Assembly: GCA_030037105.1 (NCBI GenBank)
Contig: JASHRY010000335.1
Location: 1 to 10,203 of the forward strand
Direction: 5' to 3'
Source: Xanthobacteraceae bacterium
GTDB lineage: Bacteria; Pseudomonadota; Alphaproteobacteria; Rhizobiales; Xanthobacteraceae
DNA length: 10,203 nucleotides
Every line of letters begins with the position of its first letter. Position 1 is the stretch's first letter. This document shows positions 1-6,189 of the stretch, piece by piece. The position numbers and the translations under genes were made by a program. A model generated the notes under the pieces. It was not told the DNA's origin. It worked only from the letters and a program-made list of their open reading frames with translations, and made no database searches.

Positions 1-1
1 G

Positions 2-193
2 ATCGCCGGCGTCGGATTTGAATATCAATTGTCGCCCAAATGGTCTTTGGGCCTTGAATATCTCTACAGCGACCTCAGCAGCGGCAGTGGCGGGCAAAAC
101 GCGATCGGCGCCGGCGGATCGCCGGAAATGTACTCCACCGCGGTGAAGAGCCAGAGCTTGCTCGGCCGGCTGAATTACAAGGCGGGGTGGTGA
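2..193 (+). CDS. Outer-membrane beta-barrel protein, C-terminal fragment (5' end outside window)
   Basis: The open frame runs in from the left edge and ends at TGA 191-193, giving the last 63 residues. The visible part alternates aromatic/hydrophobic and polar residues, as in transmembrane beta strands: VGFEYQLSPKWSLGLEYLY, a Gly/Ser-rich loop (SSGSGGQNAIGAGGS), then a final strand LLGRLNYKAGW. The protein ends in Trp, and a C-terminal aromatic residue is typical of BAM-assembled barrels. The pattern resembles the small Omp25/Omp31 or OmpA-like opacity porins of Rhizobiales, in which a final GRLNYKF/W strand is common. The N-terminus and signal peptide are not in the window, so the exact family and any substrate cannot be decided. 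Confidence 0.75.
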   Translation: MAGVGFEYQLSPKWSLGLEYLYSDLSSGSGGQNAIGAGGSPEMYSTAVKSQSLLGRLNYKAGW

Positions 194-194
194 G

Positions 195-293
195 CTAAAG
201 CACAATCCGGCAAAGTGGAAGCGGGTTCCCGAAAAATCATACGCCGTCAAGAATCTGGAGGCTAATCTAATCCGATTCCATGTGATTGGATGG
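195..293. repeat. Degenerate dispersed intergenic palindromic repeat (Rhizobiales type)
   Basis: The gap after the porin stop carries a stretch (about 199-242) reading ccggcaaagtggaagcgggt followed by tcccgaaaaatcatacgc. It resembles the intergenic element of many Bradyrhizobium-type genomes, where an AAGTGG-AACCGGTTTTC core is followed by a GATCATGC box. A second, imperfect inverted repeat lies near 272-293 (atccgat / attggat, one mismatch). The match is from memory of the element's general form, so the assignment is an inference. It lies between convergent genes and may also end transcripts, but no T-tract supports an intrinsic terminator. Confidence 0.5.
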
Positions 294-343
294 CGCTCTA
301 ATTTCAACGGCAACAATATAAGCCCAAGCCAAGCTCAACCGCA

Positions 344-1300
344 CTACGGGGCCGGATTCACTTCCGGCTTTGCTTGTCTTTCGACGTCGCAGTTCTGCAC
401 GAATTGGACGATCCGGTGCACGAGGTCGCCTTCGAGCAGCGGCGCGTGTCCCTGGTCGGGGATCTCGATGACGTCCATTTTCGCGCGCCGTGCGCCCATG
501 GCCGCCACCGTCTCCGCCGAAAGAATATCGGAATTTACGCCGCGAATGACCAGCAACGGCACGCCCGCGAGCGCGTCGAATTCGTTCCAAAGGCACGGTA
601 GTGGACGCTCGACGTCGATGCCGACGAGCGCGCGGGCAATGCCGGAGTGATCGTAGGCGGGCTTGAGCGCGCCGTCCTTGAAATGCCATGTCCGCCGCGC
701 GGCGCTGAGCCATTGCTCCGCGGTCAGCTTGGGAAACTGCGCGCTCATGAGGCGGCGGAGGATGTCGGCGCCCTCTTCGAAGCTGCGCGGATGCGGCAAG
801 TTGCTGACATAACCTTTGATACGCGCAACCCCCTTGGGCTCGGTCACCGGACCGACATCATGCAACACCACGCCGGCAATAGCGGTCGGATGCGCCACGC
901 CCAGCAGCATGGTCAAAGTGCCGCCGCGCGAACTGCCGACGAAGACCGCCGGGCCGATGCCAAGCGCGGTCAGCACGCTGACGATATCGGCGAGCTCGAT
1001 GGTGAAGTTATAGTTGCCGTGATCGATATCGTAATCGGAACGCCCGCGCCCACGCGAATCGATCGCGATGACATGCCGCTGCGGCGAAGCGGTCGCGAGC
1101 GCCGGCGCCAGCACGTCGAAGTCGGCGGTCGTGCGCGCGAAGCCCGGCAGGCAGACCACCGGCAATCCGGGCGCGGAGCGCGCGCCGTATTCGCATACAT
1201 GCAGTCGCAGCCCGTCATGCGTGGTTACGAACACGCTCTTGCTCTGATCGAGCGGGCCGCTGCCCATGGCTGCTACCAGATGAGGGGATGGCTTGTTCAT
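344..1300 (-). CDS. Alpha/beta-fold hydrolase
   Basis: A 318-residue protein of the alpha/beta hydrolase superfamily, probably cytoplasmic because no signal peptide is seen. The fold's landmarks are in order: the oxyanion-hole strand VVCLPGFARTTADFD (about 48-62), the strand and turn AIDSRGRGRSD (79-89), the nucleophile elbow GSSRG (122-126) with Ser124 as predicted nucleophile, the acid-strand segment LLVIRGVNSDIL (249-260) with Asp258 as a candidate acid, and the DQGHAPLL segment with His285 as catalytic base. Length fits the family (about 260-320). The cap domain (about 150-235) gives no clear substrate. The ATG at 1298-1300 follows a modest AGGGCGG Shine-Dalgarno. The gene lies 105 nt downstream of slt on the same strand. 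The family includes esterases, C-C hydrolases, dehalogenases and haloperoxidase-like enzymes, so the substrate is unknown. Confidence 0.88.
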   Translation of the reverse strand: MNKPSPHLVAAMGSGPLDQSKSVFVTTHDGLRLHVCEYGARSAPGLPVVCLPGFARTTADFDVLAPALATASPQRHVIAIDSRGRGRSDYDIDHGNYNFTIELADIVSVLTALGIGPAVFVGSSRGGTLTMLLGVAHPTAIAGVVLHDVGPVTEPKGVARIKGYVSNLPHPRSFEEGADILRRLMSAQFPKLTAEQWLSAARRTWHFKDGALKPAYDHSGIARALVGIDVERPLPCLWNEFDALAGVPLLVIRGVNSDILSAETVAAMGARRAKMDVIEIPDQGHAPLLEGDLVHRIVQFVQNCDVERQAKPEVNPAP

Positions 1301-1320
1301 CGTCCGCCCTTGTCACCCGC

Positions 1321-1340
1321 CACGCCCCTTCCGGGGCATG
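1321..1340 (-). other. Stem-loop with GNRA-type loop in the leader of the hydrolase gene
   Basis: On the minus strand an 8-bp stem (CATGCCCC / GGGGCGTG, one G-U pair) closes a GGAA tetraloop of the stable GNRA class, about 20 nt upstream of the hydrolase ATG. No U-run follows it in the transcribed direction, so it does not look like an intrinsic terminator for slt. It could be an mRNA-stabilising or processing structure in the slt-hydrolase intergenic transcript. Function is not shown by the sequence. Confidence 0.4.
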
Positions 1341-1405
1341 TCACAAAAATAACATAACGATGGAGGACGTGCGGCGGCAACCGGAAAATGCCTTGCCGAG
1401 ACTAT

Positions 1406-3703
1406 TTACCCGCCGCGGCGCAGGTCGGCTTCGATCAGCAGTCGCGGATCGTTGTCGATGCGGGCGCGATAGACCTGCATGTTTTCGATCACGCGCTGCA
1501 CGTAATTGCGCGTCTCGGCGAACGGAATGCGCTCGATCCAATCGACCGGGTCCACCTTCGGATTGCGCGGATCACCGTATTGGTCGATCCATTCCTGCAC
1601 GCGATGGCGGCCGGCATTGTAGGCGGCGAAAGCCAGGATGTAGGAGCCGCCATAGGCGTTGAGGTCGTCGCCGAGTTCGGCCGTTCCGATCTGGAGGTTG
1701 TAGGCCGGATCATCGAGCAGGCGCCGCCGATCGAAGCCGACCTTGAATTTTCTGGCGACGAAGCGGCCGGCCTCCGGCGTGACCTGCATCAGGCCGAGCG
1801 CATGGGCGCTGGAGATGACGCGCGCGTTGAACGCGCTTTCCTGCCGCGCGATCGAGTAGACCACGCAGCGCTCGATCTCGGGTCCGATCGGCCGATAATT
1901 CGGCAGGCCGAAGAGCGGGAACGCGTAGTGCTCGAAGGGCAGACCGCGGCCCAGCGCGGTCTTGCCAATGAGCAGCGTCGTCCGCGCGTCGTTGTGGCGC
2001 GTCGCAATCTCGGCGAGCGTCGCCAGCATTGCCGCATCCGTCGCCTTGCCGGCGAGGTCGAAGGCCATGGCGGCGACTAGGTCGCGATCGTCGATGGCGT
2101 AGAGAATCTCGAAGACGCGCGCGATCTCCAACCGGCGGTCCTCGGCCGGCGGCTTGCCCGGCTGGCGCAAAGCGACGCCGCCGAGGTCCAGTCGCGCGCG
2201 CGCGAGCTGGCCGTAATAGGCGGTCGGGTGGGCGGCCGCCTGTTGGTAATAGGCGCGCGCCTGTTGCGTGCGCCCGAGCGCCTCCGCAGCGCGGCCTTGC
2301 CAATAATAGGCGCGCGCGAGCGTGATCGGATTGGAATTGCCTTCGGCGATGCGGGCGAACTGGGCGAGCGCCGTCCCCGGCTGGTGCAAAAAGCGCAGCG
2401 CGATCCAGCCGGCGGTGAACGGCTGCTCGGCGCGATAGTTCTCGTTGGTCGGCAAGGCGCCGCCGTCGACGATCTCGTAGGCCAATTTGAAATTGCCGAG
2501 GTCGAGCAGCTTGCGCGCGATGAGCCGCCGCTCGGTCCACCATTGATCGAGGTCGCCGAGCTTCTCCGGCTCGCGCAGGGCCGCCATCATCCATTTGGCG
2601 GCCTCGGCGATCTTGTCGGCACGGCGCAGCCATTGGATGCGGCTGAACATGTAGCCGGGATCGCGGCGCGCCGTCGCCGGCACCGCTTCGAGCAGTGCTT
2701 TGGCATTGGCGGATCTGTTGATGACTGCGGCGCGCGCCCTGCCAATGGCAAGCTCGACCGCGTCGAGATGGTGCGCCGCGCGCAGGCCGGCCTCGTCGTC
2801 CTCGGCATAGAAGCGCGCGTCCATGCGCGCCTTGTCGTCGGCGGCGGTGATGAGGTCGGCAAATGCCGCGCGGGCCTCGGCCTCGACCTCCGCGGAAAAG
2901 CCGTCATTGCGCCAGGCCTCGCGCACGGCCGCCTGCGCGCCGGCGTAGTCGCCGCCGGCGAGAAGCGCGCGCGCCAGCGCAAATCGTCCCTTGGCGCTAT
3001 ATGGGGACGCGCTGTCGAAGAACGCGATCACCGTCCGCGGATCGGCGCGCTCTTCCCAGAGCACGGCCTCGGCGCGCCGGCGCAGCGCCGTCATACACGG
3101 CCAGCTCGGATTGGCGGCAAGGAAGGCAGCATAGCGCGAGAAATCGACGTCCTCATCGCCGCGCAGGATCACCCATTCGACCAGCTTGCGGGCGAGCGGA
3201 TCGGAAATCGTGCTCTCGATATTGGTCGCTTCGTCCGCCCGGCCCTTGTGGACCAGCTCGATGGCCTGTTTGACCGCGGCGAGATCGAACGGCGAGGTGT
3301 ACGAGGTCGTCGCCATCGCCAGAGGCGGGGCTGGTCGAATTGCCGGCGGCGCCGCGCCCAGCGCGCCGATGGAAGGCCTGACCGTCGCTGGCGGCCTCTG
3401 CGCAACCGCGCTCGTCGGCGCGTCCGGCGATGCATAGCCGAGGACGCCTGCGGCTGGAATCACGGCGGTTTTAGAAGCCTGCAACGGCGCGGGAGCGAGC
3501 GCAGTCGATGCCGCAGTGCCCCCGCCGCGCGCCGTACCCCTGCGCGCCGGAACATGCGCCGCCGCAGCCTTGCTTGTCCGCTCGCCCTTGATCGCGTGCC
3601 GCGGTCGCGGCAACGGGATTACGCCCGATGGCGGCGCCGCCGCGGCTTCGGCCGCCAGAAAGCCGACCGCGGCCAATACGAGAATAAGCCGAATGGCTCT
3701 CAC
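1406..3703 (-). CDS. slt: Periplasmic soluble lytic murein transglycosylase (SLT family 1)
   Basis: A 765-residue exported enzyme that cleaves the MurNAc-GlcNAc bond of peptidoglycan non-hydrolytically, leaving 1,6-anhydro-MurNAc ends. Numbering starts at the GTG at 3701-3703. Residues 1-23 form a signal peptide (RAIRLILVLAAVGFLAAEAAAA, AXA-type cleavage). About 24-137 is a Pro/Ala-rich, probably disordered linker. About 138-600 is an alpha-superhelical U/L domain with TPR-like helices such as ARAYYWQGRAAEALGR. The catalytic SLT domain is about 610-750: ARQES with catalytic Glu622, GLMQV (637-641) and AYNAG (694-698). It is longer than E. coli Slt70 mainly because of the linker. The GTG start is preferred to an upstream TTG at 3769 because an AGGAGGG Shine-Dalgarno lies 9 nt before it and it places the signal peptide at the very N-terminus. 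It is divergent from dapA. Confidence 0.93.
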   Translation of the reverse strand: MRAIRLILVLAAVGFLAAEAAAAPPSGVIPLPRPRHAIKGERTSKAAAAHVPARRGTARGGGTAASTALAPAPLQASKTAVIPAAGVLGYASPDAPTSAVAQRPPATVRPSIGALGAAPPAIRPAPPLAMATTSYTSPFDLAAVKQAIELVHKGRADEATNIESTISDPLARKLVEWVILRGDEDVDFSRYAAFLAANPSWPCMTALRRRAEAVLWEERADPRTVIAFFDSASPYSAKGRFALARALLAGGDYAGAQAAVREAWRNDGFSAEVEAEARAAFADLITAADDKARMDARFYAEDDEAGLRAAHHLDAVELAIGRARAAVINRSANAKALLEAVPATARRDPGYMFSRIQWLRRADKIAEAAKWMMAALREPEKLGDLDQWWTERRLIARKLLDLGNFKLAYEIVDGGALPTNENYRAEQPFTAGWIALRFLHQPGTALAQFARIAEGNSNPITLARAYYWQGRAAEALGRTQQARAYYQQAAAHPTAYYGQLARARLDLGGVALRQPGKPPAEDRRLEIARVFEILYAIDDRDLVAAMAFDLAGKATDAAMLATLAEIATRHNDARTTLLIGKTALGRGLPFEHYAFPLFGLPNYRPIGPEIERCVVYSIARQESAFNARVISSAHALGLMQVTPEAGRFVARKFKVGFDRRRLLDDPAYNLQIGTAELGDDLNAYGGSYILAFAAYNAGRHRVQEWIDQYGDPRNPKVDPVDWIERIPFAETRNYVQRVIENMQVYRARIDNDPRLLIEADLRRGG

Positions 3704-3712
3704 TGGAATTGT

Positions 3713-3719
3713 CCCTCCT
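3713..3719 (-). promoter_or_regulatory. Ribosome binding site deciding the slt start
   Basis: The minus strand carries AGGAGGG, a near-perfect anti-Shine-Dalgarno match, ending 9 nt before the GTG at 3703. The farther TTG at 3769 has no comparable site, and starting there would put 22 non-hydrophobic residues in front of the signal peptide. The site therefore supports GTG 3703 as the true start. Confidence 0.75.
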
Positions 3720-3840
3720 GCCGCCGGCGCCCGCCAGCGGCAACCGCAGAGACCGTCTTCGGCTGGCAAGATTGACGAACTGCTAATGCCCGCAAGCCGG
3801 CGCCATCATTGACGAATTTCACGGCAAAAGCGGGGCATTG

Positions 3841-3853
3841 TCCACATTGTGGA
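3841..3853. promoter_or_regulatory. Short dyad, possible operator
   Basis: A perfect 6-bp dyad around one central base (tccaca-t-tgtgga) sits about 140 bp upstream of the slt start and 220 bp upstream of dapA. Its size and symmetry suit a dimeric repressor or activator site, but dyads this short also arise by chance and no regulator is encoded nearby. Treat as a candidate only. Confidence 0.25.
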
Positions 3854-3903
3854 ACTTACAAGTCCGAGTCCAAACCAGCGGCAAGAATTTGTCGGGAAGC
3901 CCG

Positions 3904-3955
3904 TGACGGCGAAGTTCGCGGGGCCTGTTTGCGACGGTCGCGAACTTCGCCGTCA
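3904..3955. repeat. Perfect 17-bp inverted repeat with 18-nt spacer
   Basis: The left arm 3904-3920 (tgacggcgaagttcgcg) is the exact reverse complement of the right arm 3939-3955; the spacer is 3921-3938. No T-tract follows on either strand, and neither flanking gene is transcribed into it as a 3' end, so it is not a standard intrinsic terminator. It may be a dispersed palindromic repeat, a structured 5' leader of dapA, or a protein-binding cruciform. The exact match over 17 bp makes chance origin unlikely. Confidence 0.75.
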
Positions 3956-3972
3956 ACTCTTGGTGGCGCGAA

Positions 3973-3988
3973 GGGGCTTTCAAGCCCC
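3973..3988. repeat. Compact GC-rich hairpin
   Basis: Arms ggggctt (3973-3979) and aagcccc (3982-3988) are perfectly complementary around two bases; in RNA the loop would open to about six bases, leaving a ggggc/gcccc stem. It follows the 17-bp inverted repeat by 17 nt, and the two could form tandem stem-loops in a dapA leader transcript. There is no downstream T-run in either direction. Confidence 0.45.
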
Positions 3989-4024
3989 GCGGCGACCCGA
4001 TATCTATGACTGCAGCATGGGAGT

Positions 4025-4053
4025 GGTCCCGGTGACCCGCTCCAGCCGGGACC
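4025..4053 (+). other. Leader hairpin just before the dapA ribosome binding site
   Basis: Arms ggtcccgg (4025-4032) and ccgggacc (4046-4053) are exact complements; a G-U pair (4033/4045) can extend the stem inward. The hairpin ends 7 nt before the AAGGA Shine-Dalgarno of dapA (about 4061-4065), so it could influence ribosome access or RNA stability. It does not match a lysine riboswitch, which is far larger, and no ligand can be proposed. Confidence 0.4.
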
Positions 4054-4072
4054 GTCGTCCAAGGATCGTGTC

Positions 4073-4963
4073 ATGACCGCCAAGACGAGCTTCAGAGGTT
4101 CATTCACCGCGCTCGTTACGCCCTTCAAGGACGGTTTCGTGGACGAAAAAGCCTTTCGCAGCCTGATCGACTGGCAGATCGCCGAAGGCACCGACGGGCT
4201 TGTTCCGGTCGGCACCACCGGCGAAAGCCCGACGCTGTCGCATCAGGAGCATAACGAGGTGGTCGCGTGGTGCGTCGATCAGGCGCGCGGACGCGTGCCG
4301 GTCGTCGCCGGCGCCGGCTCCAATTCGACCAGGGAGGCGATTGCGCTTGCGCAGCATGCCGAACAGTCCGGCGCCGACGCCGTGCTCGTGGTCACCCCTT
4401 ATTACAACAAGCCGACTCAAGAGGGCCTCTATCAGCACTTCAAGGCGATCAATGACGCGATCGGCATCCCGATCATCATCTACAATATCCCGCCGCGTTC
4501 GGTGATCGACATGTCGGTCGACACCATGAAGCGCCTTTCCGAACTTGAGAACATCGCCGGCGTCAAGGACGCGACGGCGAACGTCGCGCGCGTGTCGCAA
4601 CAGCGCGCGGCCATGGGCCCCGATTTCAACCAGCTCTCGGGAGAGGATGCGACCGCGCTCGGCTTCATGGCGCAGGGCGGCCATGGCTGCATCTCGGTCA
4701 CCGCCAACGTGGCGCCGCGATTGTGCGCGGACTTCCAGGCCTCGTGCTTGAAGGGCGACTATGCGGGCGCCCTCAAGATCCACGACAAGCTGATGCCGCT
4801 GCACACGGCGCTGTTCCTCGAAACGAGCCCGGCGCCGGTCAAATATGCGCTGTCGCTCATGGGCAAGTGCGAGGAGACCGTAAGGCTGCCGATGGTGCCG
4901 ATCGCCGCAAAGACGCGTGAGGCGGTGCACGGAGCCATGGTGCATGCCGGGCTGATCAATTGA
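4073..4963 (+). CDS. dapA: 4-hydroxy-tetrahydrodipicolinate synthase
   Basis: A 296-residue cytoplasmic class I aldolase-type (TIM barrel) enzyme. It condenses pyruvate with L-aspartate-4-semialdehyde to give 4-hydroxytetrahydrodipicolinate, the first committed step to meso-diaminopimelate and lysine. Signature elements: the pyruvate-binding GTTGES motif (47-52), Tyr111 in TPYYNKPT (catalytic-triad Tyr from the neighbouring subunit), Tyr137 in IIYNIPPR with Arg141 for substrate carboxylate binding, the Schiff-base Lys165 in AGVKDAT (162-168), and GGHGCISVT (202-210). Length and all key residues are normal, so it should be active. The ATG at 4073 follows AAGGA at 7 nt. Its product feeds peptidoglycan cross-linking, and slt diverges from the same intergenic region. 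Related N-acetylneuraminate lyases and KDG aldolases share the fold, but this sequence is closest to true DapA. Confidence 0.97.
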   Translation: MTAKTSFRGSFTALVTPFKDGFVDEKAFRSLIDWQIAEGTDGLVPVGTTGESPTLSHQEHNEVVAWCVDQARGRVPVVAGAGSNSTREAIALAQHAEQSGADAVLVVTPYYNKPTQEGLYQHFKAINDAIGIPIIIYNIPPRSVIDMSVDTMKRLSELENIAGVKDATANVARVSQQRAAMGPDFNQLSGEDATALGFMAQGGHGCISVTANVAPRLCADFQASCLKGDYAGALKIHDKLMPLHTALFLETSPAPVKYALSLMGKCEETVRLPMVPIAAKTREAVHGAMVHAGLIN

Positions 4964-5076
4964 CGACGAGTTCCGGATGACGGTGACGTCGGTTATTCTG
5001 TTCATCCCTCTGCGGGACGGGGAGGATGGTGGTTCGGGTCGAGCGGAAGGCGAATGAATAGGCCCAGGAGGCGGAG

Positions 5077-5487
5077 ATGCTTGAGGAATTCAAGAAATTC
5101 GCGATGCGGGGCAATGTCGTCGATCTGGCCGTCGGCGTGATCATCGGCGCGGCGTTCGGCGCCATCGTCAATTCGCTGGTCAACGACATCATCATGCCGA
5201 TCATCGGCGCGGTCACCGGCGGCCTGGATTTTTCAAATTATTTCATCCCGTTATCATCGAAAGTTACGGCGGCCTCTTTGATTGAGGCGAAAAAGCAGGG
5301 CGCAGTCTTCGCTTGGGGGAATTTTCTCACCATCGTTCTCAACTTCTTGATCATCGCCTGGGTGCTGTTCCTGTGCATCAAGGGCATTAATCGGCTGAAG
5401 GCGCCGGAAGCTCCGCCGGCACCTTCTGCACCGTCCAAGGAAGTGGAGTTGCTCACCGAAATCCGCGACGCGCTGAAGAGCCGGTAA
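5077..5487 (+). CDS. mscL: Large-conductance mechanosensitive channel MscL
   Basis: A 136-residue inner-membrane protein forming a homopentameric pore that opens under high membrane tension to release solutes during hypo-osmotic shock. The N-terminal amphipathic helix and TM1 are highly conserved ([20 protein letters not shown], about 8-27). Leu17 and Val21 align with the E. coli gate residues Leu19 and Val23. TM2 is about 80-101 ([20 protein letters not shown]). A Pro/Ala-rich linker (109-120) leads to the C-terminal bundle helix [12 protein letters not shown]. An AGGAGG Shine-Dalgarno precedes the ATG by about 8 nt. It lies 113 nt after dapA on the same strand and 225 nt before smpB. The family is clear from sequence alone. 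Confidence 0.97.
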   Translation: MLEEFKKFAMRGNVVDLAVGVIIGAAFGAIVNSLVNDIIMPIIGAVTGGLDFSNYFIPLSSKVTAASLIEAKKQGAVFAWGNFLTIVLNFLIIAWVLFLCIKGINRLKAPEAPPAPSAPSKEVELLTEIRDALKSR

Positions 5488-5535
5488 TGTCTGCTTTCGC
5501 CATTCGCCGACGTGGGAGGAATCTTTGACTCGGCA

Positions 5536-5649
5536 GACCTCCTCTCCAACCTCCTCCTTTCAGGGGAAGGAAGAGCGATTCAGTGGGAAGGAAAAACGGC
5601 CCGTTTTCTCCTTCTTCCCCCTGACAGAGGGAGGACCGAGGAGGGGGTC
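5536..5649. repeat. Long imperfect palindromic intergenic repeat between mscL and smpB
   Basis: The 225-bp gap between mscL and smpB is dominated by a ~114-nt imperfect inverted repeat centred near 5592. The outer arms are gacctcctctccaacctcct (5536-5555) against the gaggaccgaggagggggtc segment ending at 5649. A middle pair is tcagggg (5560-5566) against ccccctga (5617-5624). An inner hairpin gaaggaaaaacgg / ccgttttctccttc (5587-5614) has one bulge and a one-base spacer. Such CTCC-rich/GGAGG-rich elements are frequent between genes in Bradyrhizobium-like genomes, so a dispersed non-autonomous repeat is the likely nature. It may also attenuate or terminate mscL transcripts. No protein-coding potential is apparent. 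Confidence 0.6.
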
Positions 5650-5712
5650 GCGGGGCGCTCGCTCGGCGTAGCGCTCTCCAGTGGCTCCAACTGCTAGGTA
5701 CGGAACGGCGGC

Positions 5713-6186
5713 ATGGCGGAGAAGGCTGAAAGGAAGCTCCGCGTCGTCGCCGACAACCGCAAGGCGCGGTTCAACTATTTCATCGACGAGACTTTCGAGG
5801 CCGGAGTCGCGCTGACCGGCACCGAGGTCAAATCGTTGCGCCAGGGCAAGGCCGCGATCGCCGAATCCTATGCCGATGCGCGCGGCGGCGAGATCTGGCT
5901 CATCAACTCGAACATTCCCGAATATCAGCAGGCCAACCGTTTCAACCACGCGCCGAAGCGGCCGCGCAAGCTGCTGCTGCACCGCCGCCAGATCAACAAG
6001 CTCATCGGCGCGGTCGAGCGCGAGGGCATGACGCTCGTCCCGCTCAAGCTCTATTTCAACGACAAGGGCCGCGCCAAGATCGAGCTTGCCCTGGGGCGCG
6101 GCAAAAAGCTCTATGACAAGCGCGAGACCGAGAAGAAGCGCTCATGGGAGCGCGAGCGCGGCCGGCTCATGCGGCAGAAGGGGTGA
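5713..6186 (+). CDS. smpB: SsrA (tmRNA)-binding protein SmpB
   Basis: A 157-residue cytoplasmic RNA-binding protein that binds the tRNA-like end of tmRNA and delivers it to stalled ribosomes for trans-translation, tagging the stalled peptide for proteolysis. The OB-fold barrel carries the family signatures [14 protein letters not shown] (36-49) and [20 protein letters not shown] (67-86), and the C-terminal basic tail [18 protein letters not shown] (131-148) enters the mRNA channel and decoding centre. Length is typical (150-160). The ATG at 5713 has only a weak Shine-Dalgarno but is the sole start giving the conserved N-terminus. The tmRNA gene itself is not in the window. dapA and smpB are often close neighbours in alphaproteobacteria; here mscL sits between them. 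The next gene starts 3 nt after its stop. Confidence 0.97.
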   Translation: MAEKAERKLRVVADNRKARFNYFIDETFEAGVALTGTEVKSLRQGKAAIAESYADARGGEIWLINSNIPEYQQANRFNHAPKRPRKLLLHRRQINKLIGAVEREGMTLVPLKLYFNDKGRAKIELALGRGKKLYDKRETEKKRSWERERGRLMRQKG

Positions 6187-6189
6187 CGC

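Larger units (their letters stand above)
3704..4072. other. Divergent intergenic region slt / dapA (369 bp), no gene
   Basis: This region separates the divergent starts of slt and dapA and must hold the promoters of both. I found no convincing -35/-10 pair on either strand; TTGACG occurs at about 3772 and 3813 on the plus strand but without a fitting -10. The region contains a short dyad tccaca-t-tgtgga (3841-3853), a perfect 17-bp inverted repeat (3904-3955), a compact hairpin (3973-3988) and a leader hairpin (4025-4053). The short plus-strand open frames here lack Shine-Dalgarno sites and recognisable protein features, so I do not call them genes. Confidence 0.7.

Noticed and set aside
2228..3775. 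515-codon plus-strand open frame opposite slt
   Set aside because: It lies wholly antisense to the well-supported transglycosylase, is Arg/Gly-rich without any recognisable domain, and reflects the long open antisense frames of GC-rich coding DNA.
3809..4076. Small plus-strand open frames in the slt-dapA gap
   Set aside because: They have no Shine-Dalgarno and no recognisable protein features, and they run through the inverted repeats.
4100..5005. 301-codon minus-strand open frame opposite dapA
   Set aside because: Antisense shadow of dapA with His/Arg-rich low-information sequence.
5005..5035. Imperfect hairpin after dapA (catccctc / gaggatg) as a terminator
   Set aside because: The stem is short and bulged and no T-tract follows, so a terminator call is not supported.
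5512..5697. 61-codon plus-strand open frame between mscL and smpB
   Set aside because: It runs through the palindromic repeat, and its product is low-complexity with no known motif.
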